In this document: positions 20,428-29,741 of the stretch, in pieces
Numbering within the stretch: position 1 is the first letter of the stretch
Layout: each line of letters starts with the position of its first letter
From: Roseateles saccharophilus
GTDB taxonomy: Bacteria; Pseudomonadota; Gammaproteobacteria; Burkholderiales; Burkholderiaceae_C
NCBI RefSeq assembly: GCF_004342485.1
Contig: NZ_SMBU01000010.1
Span: forward strand, 1 to 64,000
Reading direction: 5' to 3'
Length of the DNA: 64,000 bases
Position numbers and translations under genes: made by a program
The notes under the pieces: model-generated
Seen by the model: only the letters and a program-made list of their open reading frames with translations
What the model was told of the DNA's origin: nothing
The model's database searches: none

Positions 20428-22112
20428 GTCGTTTGCTCCTGGGATGTCGGCATCGCGAAGGCGGGCGTGCGGCTCAGGCCCGACAGGATGGCCTGCATGG
20501 ACGCGCGCACGATGCTGCCATCGATGCCCACGCCGTAACGCGTCTCGTCGCCGACGCGCAGTTCAAGATAGGCCACCGCGCGCGCATCGGCGCCGCTGCC
20601 GATGGCGTGCTCGTGGTAGTCCAGCACCCGCACGGGCAGGCCGGCGCGCGCGCCGAGCGCGTTGACGAAGGCGTCGATGGGGCCGTTGCCCTCGCCCTGC
20701 ACGCGGCCCATCCAGCCACCCAGCATGACCTCGGCCGAGATGCGCATCGCGCCGCCGCCGACCTCGTTCATCTGCGGCTGCAGCACCGCGGTGCCGGCAT
20801 CGCCGATCGCGTACTCGCGCTCGAAGATGGCGTAGATGTCGGCCGCGCTGAGCTCCTTGCCCATGTCGTCCATCACGCGCTGCACGACCTGGCTGAACTC
20901 GATCTGCAGGCGGCGCGGCAGCTCCAGGCCGTACTCGTTCTCGAGCAGGTAGGCGATGCCGCCCTTGCCGGACTGGCTGTTCACGCGGATGACCGCGTCA
21001 TAGCTGCGGCCCAGGTCCTTGGGGTCGATGGGGAGGTAGGGCATGTCCCAAATCTCCCCCTCCTGGCGGGCCGCGAAGGCCTTCTTGATCGCGTCCTGGT
21101 GCGAGCCGGAGAAGGACGTGTAGACCAGGTCGCCGACATAGGGGTGGCGCGGATGCACAGCGATCTGCGTGCAGTGCTCGACGCAGCGGCGCACCTCGTC
21201 GATGTCGGAGAAGTCGAGCTGCGGGTCCACGCCCTGGGTGTAGAGGTTGAGTGCGATGTTGACGAGGTCGACATTGCCGGTGCGCTCGCCGTTGCCGAAC
21301 AGGCAGCCCTCGACGCGGTCGGCGCCGGCCATCAGCGCGAACTCGCCGGCAGCCGTGCCGGTGCCGCGGTCGTTGTGCGGGTGCACGGACAGCACGATGC
21401 TGTCGCGGCGCTCGAGATGGCGGTGCATCCACTCGATCATGTCGGCAAAGATGTTGGGCGTGCTGTGCTCGACGGTGGACGGCAGGTTGATGATGCACTT
21501 GCGCTCGGGCGTGGGCTCCCACACGGCCGTCACCGCGTCGACGACGCGCTTGCTGAAGGCCAGCTCGGTGCCGGAGAACATCTCGGGCGAGTACTCGAAG
21601 CGCCAGTCCGTGCCCGGGCGTGCGGCGGCCAGTGCCTTGATCTGGCGGGCGTGCGAGCTGGCCAGCTCGACGATGCCGTCCTCGTCCTGGCCCAGCACGA
21701 CGCGGCGCATGATGGGCGCGACGGCGTTGTAGACATGCACGATGACGCGCCGGGCGCCGTCCAGCGACTCGAACGTGCGCTCGATCAGATGGGCGCGCGC
21801 CTGCGTCAGCACCTGGATGCTGACGTCGTCGGGGATGTGACCGCCCTCGATCAGCAGGCGCACGAAGTCGAACTCGGTCTGCGACGCGGACGGGAAGCCG
21901 ACCTCGATCTCCTTGAAGCCGATCTTCACCAACTGCTGGAACATGCGCAGCTTGCGCTCGATGTCCATCGGCTCGATCAGCGCCTGGTTGCCATCGCGCA
22001 GGTCGGTGCTCAGCCAGATCGGTGCGCAGGTCAGCACGGCGTCGGGCCAGCGACGGTCGGGCAAGGCGACGGGAGCGAAGGGGCGGTACTTTTGCTGCGG
22101 TTGCTTCAACAT
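20424..22112 (-). CDS. leuA: 2-isopropylmalate synthase, long (type 2) form
   Basis: A second, only distantly related synthase of the same reaction. The start [24 protein letters not shown] at 22112 is typical for type 2 enzymes and has GGAAACC before it; an ATG nine bases upstream is possible. The 562-aa protein has the barrel signature [17 protein letters not shown], metal ligands in [11 protein letters not shown] (near 240) and [13 protein letters not shown] (near 275), and the C-terminal regulatory domain (about 440-550). It is the first gene after the proposed leucine leader and attenuator. Confidence 0.93.
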   Translation of the reverse strand: MLKQPQQKYRPFAPVALPDRRWPDAVLTCAPIWLSTDLRDGNQALIEPMDIERKLRMFQQLVKIGFKEIEVGFPSASQTEFDFVRLLIEGGHIPDDVSIQVLTQARAHLIERTFESLDGARRVIVHVYNAVAPIMRRVVLGQDEDGIVELASSHARQIKALAAARPGTDWRFEYSPEMFSGTELAFSKRVVDAVTAVWEPTPERKCIINLPSTVEHSTPNIFADMIEWMHRHLERRDSIVLSVHPHNDRGTGTAAGEFALMAGADRVEGCLFGNGERTGNVDLVNIALNLYTQGVDPQLDFSDIDEVRRCVEHCTQIAVHPRHPYVGDLVYTSFSGSHQDAIKKAFAARQEGEIWDMPYLPIDPKDLGRSYDAVIRVNSQSGKGGIAYLLENEYGLELPRRLQIEFSQVVQRVMDDMGKELSAADIYAIFEREYAIGDAGTAVLQPQMNEVGGGAMRISAEVMLGGWMGRVQGEGNGPIDAFVNALGARAGLPVRVLDYHEHAIGSGADARAVAYLELRVGDETRYGVGIDGSIVRASMQAILSGLSRTPAFAMPTSQEQTT

Positions 22113-22156
22113 GGTTTCCATCCGGGATGGGTGGGTGGCACAACCGACAGCCTTTG

Positions 22157-22195
22157 AAAACACGAACGGCCCGCTGCGGTTGCAAACGGGCCGTT
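22157..22195 (-). terminator. Attenuator hairpin of the leuA pair
   Basis: On the minus strand AACGGCCCG (22187-22195) pairs perfectly with CGGGCCGTT (22165-22173) across a 13-nt loop, followed by CGTGTTTTC with TTTT at 22157-22160. It sits between the leader peptide and the leuA start, 44 bp from the ATG, where only a conditional terminator makes sense. The T run is short, so termination may be partial. Confidence 0.6.
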
Positions 22196-22226
22196 GGGGT
22201 CAGGATGAGCGTATAGGCGTGACTGA

Positions 22227-22286
22227 CTAGCGAACCCGTGGTTCCTCTAGGGCTAGTAGCAGGCTAATTCGCGTGGCGCGGCTCAT
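22227..22286 (-). CDS. Leucine-rich leader peptide of the leuA operon
   Basis: A 19-codon reading frame, MSRATRISLLLALEEPRVR and a TAG stop. Its four leucine codons within five are CTG CTA CTA GCC CTA; CTA is rare in this genome, where CTG dominates. The frame lies between a sigma-70-like promoter and a terminator-like hairpin before leuA, as in known amino-acid attenuators. ACTAGC (inside the Leu codons) can pair with GCTAGT at the stop, and GAACC with GGTTC, forming a pause structure that a ribosome stalled on the CTA codons would open. No ribosome-binding site is seen; the predicted transcript starts at or within a few bases of the ATG. Translation is not proven. Confidence 0.6.
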   Translation of the reverse strand: MSRATRISLLLALEEPRVR

Positions 22287-22294
22287 GGGTCGGG

Positions 22295-22322
22295 AATCTA
22301 GCACGAAAGCCTATTGATGCAA
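22295..22322 (-). promoter_or_regulatory. Sigma-70-like promoter of the leucine leader
   Basis: On the minus strand TTGCAT (22317-22322), a 16-bp spacer and TAGATT (22295-22300). The predicted transcription start is 22286-22289, practically on the leader ATG. The -35 box lies inside the 3' end of pssA. Confidence 0.5.
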
Positions 22323-23135
22323 GCCGCGTTCATCGGGCTCGTCGGTGCTCGTGGAGATGACGCTGACCGGCCTGCCCTTGGCCTTGCGCCAGCCGTAGAT
22401 CGCATAGCCCGAAAGGCCGTAAACGCAGAAGGCACCGAAGAGAACACGGGCCGGGTCGAGGGCCGCGAGGCCAATGCCAAGCATGATGATGACGAGCACG
22501 ATGAAGGGCACCGAGCGCCGCCGGTCGAAGACTTTGAAGCTGTAGAAGGGCGCATTCGTGACCATCGAAAGCCCGGCGAACAGCGTGATGCCGTAGGCGG
22601 CCCAGGCCTCCCAGCTGCCGGGCTTGACGCCCGCATAGTCCGGGCGGTCCACGGCGGCCCAGATCAGCCCGATGACCAGGGCCGCGGCGGCCGGGCTGGG
22701 CAGGCCCTGGAAGTAGCGCTTGTCGACGACGCCGATGTTGACGTTGAAGCGTGCCAGGCGCAGCGCGGCGCCGGCGATGTAGACGAAGGCCGGGATCCAG
22801 CCCGGCTTGCCCATGTCCTTCAGCGCCCACATGTAGACGATCAGCGCCGGCGCGGCGCCGAAGGCGACCATGTCGGAGAGGCTGTCCATCTGCTCGCCGA
22901 AGGCGGACTGGGTGTTGGTCATGCGCGCGACGCGACCGTCCAGGCTGTCGAGGATGGCGGCGGCAAAGATGGCCACGCAGGCCACCTCGAAGCGGCCGTT
23001 CATGGCCATGACGATGGCGTAGAAGGCGCTGAAGAGCGCGCCCAGCGTGATCGCGTTGGGCAGCGCGTAAATGCCTTTGCGGCGCGGACGGACGGCCGTG
23101 CTCGGCTCGTCGTCTTCGATGGGGTCGGGAGTCAT
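22311..23135 (-). CDS. pssA: CDP-diacylglycerol--serine O-phosphatidyltransferase
   Basis: An inner-membrane enzyme that makes phosphatidylserine from CDP-diacylglycerol and serine. The 274 aa contain the CDP-alcohol phosphotransferase signature as DGRVAR followed by G at 8-9 residues and two Asp (FGEQMDSLSDM), near 65-90, and about seven to eight hydrophobic segments. It keeps its usual neighbours (ilvIHC upstream, leuA downstream), but the psd gene often found between ilvC and pssA in betaproteobacteria is absent here; a NIPSNAP gene on the other strand takes that position. Confidence 0.93.
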   Translation of the reverse strand: MTPDPIEDDEPSTAVRPRRKGIYALPNAITLGALFSAFYAIVMAMNGRFEVACVAIFAAAILDSLDGRVARMTNTQSAFGEQMDSLSDMVAFGAAPALIVYMWALKDMGKPGWIPAFVYIAGAALRLARFNVNIGVVDKRYFQGLPSPAAAALVIGLIWAAVDRPDYAGVKPGSWEAWAAYGITLFAGLSMVTNAPFYSFKVFDRRRSVPFIVLVIIMLGIGLAALDPARVLFGAFCVYGLSGYAIYGWRKAKGRPVSVISTSTDEPDERGLHQ

Positions 23136-23207
23136 AGTCCGTCAGGATAGCTGACAGATCCCGGCAAATGGCGCTCCTAGCATCGCGGCCAACGACAGGA
23201 GACCGCC

Positions 23208-23543
23208 GTGAAGCTCATCGAAGTTCGCACCTACCGGCTCAAGCCGGACTGCGCGGAGCGCTTCGTCGCCGCCGTGCGCGAGGCCCTGCCGCTGGTGCGC
23301 GCCAGCGGCATGGATGTCGTCGCCTTTGGCCGCTCCGACCACGAGGAGGAGAGCTTCTTCCTGGTCCGTGCCTACGCCGACCGCGCGCAGCTCGTCGCCC
23401 AGCAGGACGCCTTCTACGGCTCGGCCATCTGGCGCGAAGGCCCGAGGCAGGCCCTGGTCGACTGCCTGGACAGCTATCTGAACACGCTGCTGTGGCTGCC
23501 CGACGAGGCCGTCGAAGCGCTGCGCGCCAACCACCAGCCCTGA
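23208..23543 (+). CDS. NIPSNAP-family protein
   Basis: A 111-aa protein beginning MKLIEVRTYRLKPDCAERFV, the ferredoxin-like alpha/beta-barrel start of NIPSNAP proteins, with the conserved W near residue 75. The GTG start at 23208 has AGGAG 7 nt upstream. No membrane segment or signal. Family functions in bacteria are poorly defined. It is the only plus-strand gene in an 8-kb block of minus-strand genes and has its own terminator, so it looks inserted into the ilv-pssA run. Confidence 0.8.
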   Translation: MKLIEVRTYRLKPDCAERFVAAVREALPLVRASGMDVVAFGRSDHEEESFFLVRAYADRAQLVAQQDAFYGSAIWREGPRQALVDCLDSYLNTLLWLPDEAVEALRANHQP

Positions 23544-23565
23544 CCCACAGGCCGCACAATGACAG

Positions 23566-23593
23566 AGGCCGGCGCCTTGCGGCACCGGCCTTT
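23566..23593. terminator. Hairpin terminator between the NIPSNAP gene and ilvC
   Basis: AGGCCGGCGCC (23566-23576), loop TTGC, GGCACCGGCCT (23581-23591): ten of eleven pairs. A short T run follows on the plus strand. The genes converge at 23543 and 23615. Confidence 0.6.
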
Positions 23594-23614
23594 GCGATCA
23601 CGCCGCAGCGGCGA

Positions 23615-24658
<1,044 letters not shown>

Positions 24659-25150
24659 TCAGACCCGAAGAATGCGTTCGCCGCGGCCGATGCCCGAGGC
24701 ACCGGTGCGGACGGTTTCAAGGATGGACGCGCGGTCGATCGCGTCGATGAAGGCGTCGAGCTTGCTCGCGTCGCCGGTCAGCTCGATGGTGTAGGTCTTC
24801 TCGGTCACGTCGATGATGCGGCCGCGGAAGATGTCGGCGGTGCGCTTGATCTCCTCGCGCTCCTTGCCGACTGCGCGCACCTTGATGAGCATCAGCTCGC
24901 GCTCGGTGTAGTTGCCCTCGGTGAGGTCGACGACCTTGACGACCTCGATGAGGCGGTTGAGGTGCTTGGTGATCTGCTCGATGACCTCGTCGCTGCCGGT
25001 GGTCACGATGGTCATGCGCGACAGCGAGGCATCCTCGGTCGGCGCGACGGTGAGGCTCTCGATGTTGTAGCCACGGGCCGAGAACAGCGCCACGACGCGC
25101 GACAGCGCACCCGGCTCGTTCTCGATGAGCAAAGCAATGATGTGTTTCAT
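24659..25150 (-). CDS. ilvH: Acetolactate synthase, small (regulatory) subunit
   Basis: IlvH gives the large subunit full activity and valine feedback inhibition. The 163-aa protein has the N-terminal ACT domain (MKHIIALLIENEPGALSRVVALFSARGYNIESL) and the C-terminal domain ending in RGERILRV, the standard length. It lies 164 bp after ilvI, an intergenic gap containing two small GC-rich hairpins. Confidence 0.97.
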   Translation of the reverse strand: MKHIIALLIENEPGALSRVVALFSARGYNIESLTVAPTEDASLSRMTIVTTGSDEVIEQITKHLNRLIEVVKVVDLTEGNYTERELMLIKVRAVGKEREEIKRTADIFRGRIIDVTEKTYTIELTGDASKLDAFIDAIDRASILETVRTGASGIGRGERILRV

Positions 25151-25314
25151 GAGGGATGTCGTCCTTCGCGCTCTTCAGTGCCGGCGGCGGTAACCGCCGA
25201 ACCTTGGCCGCGGGTTCGAATCGTTAAAGGGACTGCCTCGTCGGCTGTTCGCGTCATCCGCCACCGGCCTCAGCACGCGCGGTAACGCGCGCCAGGACCC
25301 GCGGCTTCAGCCGT

Positions 25315-27102
25315 TCACAGGTCTTCCGAGCCCAGCAGCATCTCCGAAATGCCCTTGCCCGCCTTGACCATGGGCCAGACGTTCTCGGTCGGATCGGTGC
25401 GGATGTCGAGGAAGACCGTGCGGTCCTTCAGGCGCATCGCTTCCTTCAGCGCGCCTTCGACGTCGCTCGGCTTCTCGACCAGGATGCCGACGTGGCCATA
25501 GGCCTCGGCCAGCTTCACGAAGTCGGGCAGCGCGTCCATGTAGCTGTGCGAGTAGCGGCCCTCGTAGTCGAGCTGCTGCCACTGGCGCACCATGCCCAGG
25601 TAGCGGTTGTTCAGCGAGACGATCTTGACCGGCGTCTTGTACTGGAAGCAGGTCGACAGCTCCTGGATGCACATCTGGATGCTGCCTTCGCCGGTGATGC
25701 AGAACACATCCGACTCGGGCCGGGCCAGCTTGATGCCCATCGCATAGGGCAGGCCGACGCCCATCGTGCCCAGGCCACCGGAGTTGATCCAGCGGCGCGG
25801 CTGGTCGAACTTGTAGAACTGCGCGGCCCACATCTGGTGCTGGCCGACGTCCGAGGTGATGTAGGTGTCGCGGTCGCGGGTCAGCTTCCACAGCGTGTCG
25901 ACGACGAACTGCGGCTTGATGACCTCGTCCGAACCCTTGTAGGCCAGGCAGTCGCGGCGGCGCCAGTCGTTGATCTGGCTCCACCAGGCGTTGACGGCGT
26001 TCGCGTCCGGCTTGGCCTGGGCCTCCTTGATCTGCGCGATCAGCTCCTGCAGCACGTCCTTGACGTCACCCACGATGGGGATGTCGACGCGCACGCGCTT
26101 GGAGATCGACGAAGGGTCGATGTCCACATGGATGATCTTGCGCTCGACCGAACCGAAGTGCTTGGGGTTGCCGATCACGCGGTCGTCGAAGCGCGCGCCC
26201 ACGGCCAGCAGCACGTCGCAGTGCTGCATGGTCATGTTGGCCTCGTAGGTGCCGTGCATGCCCAGCATGCCCAGGAAGCGCGGGTCGGTACCGGGCATGG
26301 CGCCCAGGCCCATCAGCGTGTTCGTGCAGGGGAAGCCCAGCAGGTCGACCAACTGGCGCAACTCGGCCGTGGCTTCGCCGAGGATGACGCCGCCACCGGT
26401 GTAGATATAAGGTCGCTTGGCCTGCAGCAGCAGCTGCACGGCCTTGCGGATCTGGCCGCTGTGGCCCTTCTTGACCGGGTTGTAGGACCGCATCTCGACG
26501 CGGTCCGGGTAGTGGAAGCTGGTCTTGGCCAGCGACACATCCTTGGGGATGTCCACCACCACCGGGCCAGGACGGCCGGTGCGCGCGATGTGGAAGGCCT
26601 TCTTCAGCGTCAGCGCCAGGTCGCGCACGTCCTTCACGAGGAAGTTGTGCTTGACGATGGGGCGCGTGATGCCGACGGTGTCGCACTCCTGGAAGGCATC
26701 CAGGCCGATCGCCGGCGTGGGGACCTGGCCCGTGATGATGACCATCGGGATCGAGTCCATATAGGCCGTGGCGATGCCGGTGACGGCATTCGTCACGCCC
26801 GGACCCGAGGTCACCAGGGCCACGCCCACCTCGCCGGTCGCACGGGCGAAGCCGTCGGCGGCATGGACGGCGGCCTGCTCGTGGCGCACCAGCACATGCT
26901 GGATGCTGTCCTGCTTGTAGAGGGCGTCGTAGATGTAGAGCACCGCGCCACCGGGGTAACCCCAGAGATGGCGCACCCCTTCGGCCTGCAGGCAGCGAAC
27001 GAGGATCTCGGAGCCGTTGAGCTCCGCGGTGGAGGAATTGGGGGAGGAGGAAGTCGGCTGCGCCAGGGCGGCGCGCTTCAGTTCCGCGGCAGACATATCC
27101 AT
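25315..27102 (-). CDS. ilvI: Acetolactate synthase, large (catalytic) subunit
   Basis: A thiamine-diphosphate enzyme that condenses two pyruvates, or pyruvate with 2-oxobutyrate. Start ATG at 27102 (MDMSAAELK) with AGAGG 9 nt upstream; the first 25 residues are a Ser/Pro-rich extension. Length 595 aa. The catalytic Glu lies in RHEQAAVHAADGFARATG (near 75). The FAD region and the ThDP motif GEGSIQMCIQELSTCFQYKTPVKIVSLNN (near 470) are intact. It opens the ilvI-ilvH-ilvC unit. Confidence 0.96.
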   Translation of the reverse strand: MDMSAAELKRAALAQPTSSSPNSSTAELNGSEILVRCLQAEGVRHLWGYPGGAVLYIYDALYKQDSIQHVLVRHEQAAVHAADGFARATGEVGVALVTSGPGVTNAVTGIATAYMDSIPMVIITGQVPTPAIGLDAFQECDTVGITRPIVKHNFLVKDVRDLALTLKKAFHIARTGRPGPVVVDIPKDVSLAKTSFHYPDRVEMRSYNPVKKGHSGQIRKAVQLLLQAKRPYIYTGGGVILGEATAELRQLVDLLGFPCTNTLMGLGAMPGTDPRFLGMLGMHGTYEANMTMQHCDVLLAVGARFDDRVIGNPKHFGSVERKIIHVDIDPSSISKRVRVDIPIVGDVKDVLQELIAQIKEAQAKPDANAVNAWWSQINDWRRRDCLAYKGSDEVIKPQFVVDTLWKLTRDRDTYITSDVGQHQMWAAQFYKFDQPRRWINSGGLGTMGVGLPYAMGIKLARPESDVFCITGEGSIQMCIQELSTCFQYKTPVKIVSLNNRYLGMVRQWQQLDYEGRYSHSYMDALPDFVKLAEAYGHVGILVEKPSDVEGALKEAMRLKDRTVFLDIRTDPTENVWPMVKAGKGISEMLLGSEDL

Positions 27103-27342
27103 TTTTAGAACCTCTGTGATTTTCTCTAACGAAAAACCATTGGTGCCCCTCCTCTCGTCCTCGTGAGACGGACTCGGAACCTGCGCGTCAACAGATGGGG
27201 CCCCAGTCGGGCGACCACTGAGAGACCATGACTCTTTGTGCGAAGCAACATTATGCCGAGCAAAAACGTTTGAGCCTTCGTATGAAACGAATGCAGTAGC
27301 CAATGCGATAATTCGCTTTGCTGCCCGGATAGCCTCCAAGCC

Positions 27343-27909
27343 TTGGCCACCGACAAAGAACTCAACGATTTCCTGCGTAACGTGGATCGCCGCGCCTTCA
27401 AGCGCACGGCCTACCTCGTCCGCGACGACGATGCCGCCCTCGACATCGTGCAGGACGCCATGATCAAGCTGGCCGAGAACTATTTCGACCGCCCCGCGGC
27501 CGAACTGCCTCTGCTGTTCCAGCGCATCCTGTCGAACGCGACGATGGACTACTTCCGTCGCCAGAAGGTGCGCAACGCGGTCATGACGAATATGTCCGAC
27601 TTCGAGGGCGGCGATGCCGACGGCGACTTCGACCTGCTGGAGATCCTGGAAACCCGGGATGGCGCCATGGGCGCCCAGAGCGCGGCGGACGAGGTCAGCC
27701 GGGCGCAGATCTTGCAATCCATCGAGGCGGAAGTGGAACAGCTGCCGGCGCGTCAACGCGAAGCCTTCCTGCTGCGTTACTGGGAGGAACTGGATGTTGC
27801 AGAGACCGCCTCTGTGATGGGTTGCTCGGAAGGCAGTGTCAAGACGCACTGCTCACGCGCGGTCCACGCGCTGGCCAAGTCCCTCAAGGCCAAGGGGATC
27901 ACGCTATGA
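27343..27909 (+). CDS. ECF sigma-70 factor
   Basis: A 188-aa alternative sigma factor. Region 2 is at about 12-80 (AYLVRDDDAALDIVQDAMIKLAEN, MDYFRRQKVRN) and region 4 at about 130-180 (LPARQREAFLLRYWEELDVAETASVMGCSEGSVKTHCSRA). Start TTG at 27343 gives MATDKELNDFL. It heads an operon whose genes overlap by ATGA: DUF3619, DUF3106, RDD and dgkA. The next gene product, with one membrane helix, is the likely anti-sigma factor. Confidence 0.92.
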   Translation: MATDKELNDFLRNVDRRAFKRTAYLVRDDDAALDIVQDAMIKLAENYFDRPAAELPLLFQRILSNATMDYFRRQKVRNAVMTNMSDFEGGDADGDFDLLEILETRDGAMGAQSAADEVSRAQILQSIEAEVEQLPARQREAFLLRYWEELDVAETASVMGCSEGSVKTHCSRAVHALAKSLKAKGITL

Positions 27910-28388
27910 AGTCGCCAAATCTTTCCACCCGCACTGCCGATCTGGACGCCCGCCTTGACGCGAGCGTCAAGCGCTTCGGGCTGCGCGTCGCCGCCAGCCT
28001 GAACGAGCGCAATGCCGAGCTGCCGCACGACGTGACCGAGCGCCTGCGCTTTGCCCGCGAGCAGGCCCTGGCCCGTGCCGCCCAAGCGCGCGCAGCCAGC
28101 ACCGCGGTGAGCGCAGCCAGCCCCGCCGTGGTGCAGATGGGCGCCACGCTGGCCCTGGGCGGCGGCCCGCGCCGTGCGGGCAGCGACAACGGCCTCTGGG
28201 CCAAGCTCGTCTCGGCCCTGCCGCTGCTGGCGTTGGTGGCCGGCCTGCTGCTGATGCATCGTGGCCAGATCCACCAGCAGATCGTCGCCGCAGCCGAGGT
28301 CGATACCGCCTTGCTCAGCGACAACCTGCCGCCGGCAGCCTTCAGCGACCCCGGCTTCGCGGAATTCCTGAGAGATGGTCAAGAATGA
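27906..28388 (+). CDS. DUF3619 protein, probable anti-sigma factor
   Basis: A 160-aa protein overlapping the sigma gene by ATGA. The N-terminal 95 residues are charged and helical (LDARLDASVKRFGLRVAASLNER); one membrane helix follows (LVSALPLLALVAGLLLMH, about 108-125), and the last 35 residues are outside. This topology directly after an ECF sigma gene is what membrane anti-sigma factors look like. No zinc-binding HxxxCxxC motif is present. The anti-sigma role is inference. Confidence 0.75.
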   Translation: MKSPNLSTRTADLDARLDASVKRFGLRVAASLNERNAELPHDVTERLRFAREQALARAAQARAASTAVSAASPAVVQMGATLALGGGPRRAGSDNGLWAKLVSALPLLALVAGLLLMHRGQIHQQIVAAAEVDTALLSDNLPPAAFSDPGFAEFLRDGQE

Positions 28389-29232
28389 CCGGATGCGCAT
28401 GACCCGAGCTGCGACGCCGCCGCCCGCCCAGCTACCCCGCCTGCTGATAGCCCTGCTGCTCGGCGCGGCGGGGCTTTCTGCTTTTGCGCAGGCGCCCGAG
28501 GCCGCGTCAGCCCCCGAGGCGGCGAGCGCCGTGCCCCCTGCTGCTGCCGCATCGGTCGCGCGCGCTGTCGCCCCGACCACGCCGGTTGCGCCGGCCGTCT
28601 CCGCCCTTGCCGCCGCGCCCAACTGGCAGTCCCTGACGCCCGCGCAGCAAGCCCTCCTGGCACCGCTTGAGCATGACTGGGCCAAGCTCGGCGCCACGCA
28701 GCGCAGCAAATGGGTGAACGCCACGCCCATGCTGGCCTCGCTGCCAGCGCCCGAACTGGCCCGCCTGCACGAGCGCATGCGCGACTGGGCCCACCTGACG
28801 CCGGCCGAGCGCCGTGACGCGCGGGTCGGCTTCCAGGTCGCCAAGCAGATCGACGCCGAGCAGCGCCAGGCCAAATGGGAGGCCTACCAGGCCCTGCCGC
28901 CCGAGAAGCGCCGGGAGCTGGCCGAGAAGGCCGCGGCGCGCCGCAAGGCCCAGGCGGCGGCGCCCGGCCACACGGCCAAGCCGTTGGCCGCCACGCCCAA
29001 GTCCAACATCGTGCCGGCTGCGCCCAAGCTGGTGACGCCGACGCCGGTTACCGGCAGCCTGATCCAGGCCAAGCCGGGCGCCACCACGGTACTGATCACC
29101 CATGCACGTGTGATGCCCAGCCACCATGCCGTGGGCGAGGCCAAGGTCGTCGCAGACCCGGCCCTGGTCGACCCCAAGACCCTGCTGCCCAAGTCGCTGC
29201 AGGCACCCTCGGCGGCCGCTTCGCGCCCATGA
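28375..29232 (+). CDS. DUF3106 domain protein, exported
   Basis: A 285-aa protein with a signal peptide (LPRLLIALLLGAAGLSAFAQ, cleaved near residue 38). An Ala/Pro-rich linker follows, then the DUF3106 domain at about 80-185 (NWQSLTPAQQALLAPLEHDWAKL, RDWAHLTPAERRDARVGF), built on repeated LTPAxR/Q-type helices, and an Ala/Pro/Lys-rich tail. The start ATG at 28375 overlaps the DUF3619 end by 14 bp; an ATG at 28393 or 28399 is also possible. Probably periplasmic; role in the sigma system unknown. Confidence 0.75.
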   Translation: MVKNDRMRMTRAATPPPAQLPRLLIALLLGAAGLSAFAQAPEAASAPEAASAVPPAAAASVARAVAPTTPVAPAVSALAAAPNWQSLTPAQQALLAPLEHDWAKLGATQRSKWVNATPMLASLPAPELARLHERMRDWAHLTPAERRDARVGFQVAKQIDAEQRQAKWEAYQALPPEKRRELAEKAAARRKAQAAAPGHTAKPLAATPKSNIVPAAPKLVTPTPVTGSLIQAKPGATTVLITHARVMPSHHAVGEAKVVADPALVDPKTLLPKSLQAPSAAASRP

Positions 29233-29741
29233 CGGCAACGGCCGACCTGGGCGCCCCGCCCCCGGGCCTGGCGCGCCGGCTCGCTGCCTTCCTCTACGAA
29301 GGCGTGCTGCTGTTCGGCGTGACCTTCTTCGCCGGCTTCCTCTACTCGGTGCTGACGCGCCAGCAGCATGCGATGCAGGGGCGCACCGGCCTCGGCGTCT
29401 TCCTCTTCTTCGTGCTGGGCCTGTATTTCGTCGGCTTCTGGACCCGCTCGGGCCAGACGCTGGCGATGAAGACCTGGCATCTGCGGGTGGTCGACACCGC
29501 GGGCCGCCCGCTGGGCTGGGGCCGCGCCCTGCTGCGCTACTGCCTCGGCTGGCTGTGGTTCCTGCCTGCGCTGCTCAGCGTCTGGGCGCTGGGCCTGCAT
29601 GGCGGCGTCGCCATCTTCGGCAGCCTTGCCGCGGGTGTGCTGGCCTATCTGCTGATCGCCAGGCTGCACCCGCAGCGGCAATTCCTGCACGATACGATCT
29701 GCGGCTCGCGCGTCGTCACCCAGCTTCCGCAGCGCCGATGA
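29229..29741 (+). CDS. RDD family membrane protein
   Basis: A 170-aa protein with the RDD pattern: GLARRLAAFLYEGVLLFGVTFFAGF (TM1), a second hydrophobic helix near 60-75, GQTLAMKTWHLRVVDTAGRPL in the middle, and further hydrophobic stretches near 100-140, ending in FLHDTICGSRVV. The classic Arg-Asp-Asp triplet is altered in TM1 (no Asp pair visible). The family has been linked to ion transport, but no function is certain. It overlaps both neighbours by ATGA. Confidence 0.85.
   Translation: MTATADLGAPPPGLARRLAAFLYEGVLLFGVTFFAGFLYSVLTRQQHAMQGRTGLGVFLFFVLGLYFVGFWTRSGQTLAMKTWHLRVVDTAGRPLGWGRALLRYCLGWLWFLPALLSVWALGLHGGVAIFGSLAAGVLAYLLIARLHPQRQFLHDTICGSRVVTQLPQRR

Noticed and set aside
25151-25314. 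A small gene in the ilvI-ilvH gap
   Set aside because: No frame with a ribosome-binding site and plausible composition; only two short GC hairpins.
27103-27342. Possible valine/leucine leader peptide (about 41 codons) and attenuator before ilvI
   Set aside because: Leu+Val content is only slightly above average, there are no runs of regulatory codons, and no terminator hairpin with a T run precedes ilvI. A CATAAT -10-like box at 27250-27255 has no good -35.
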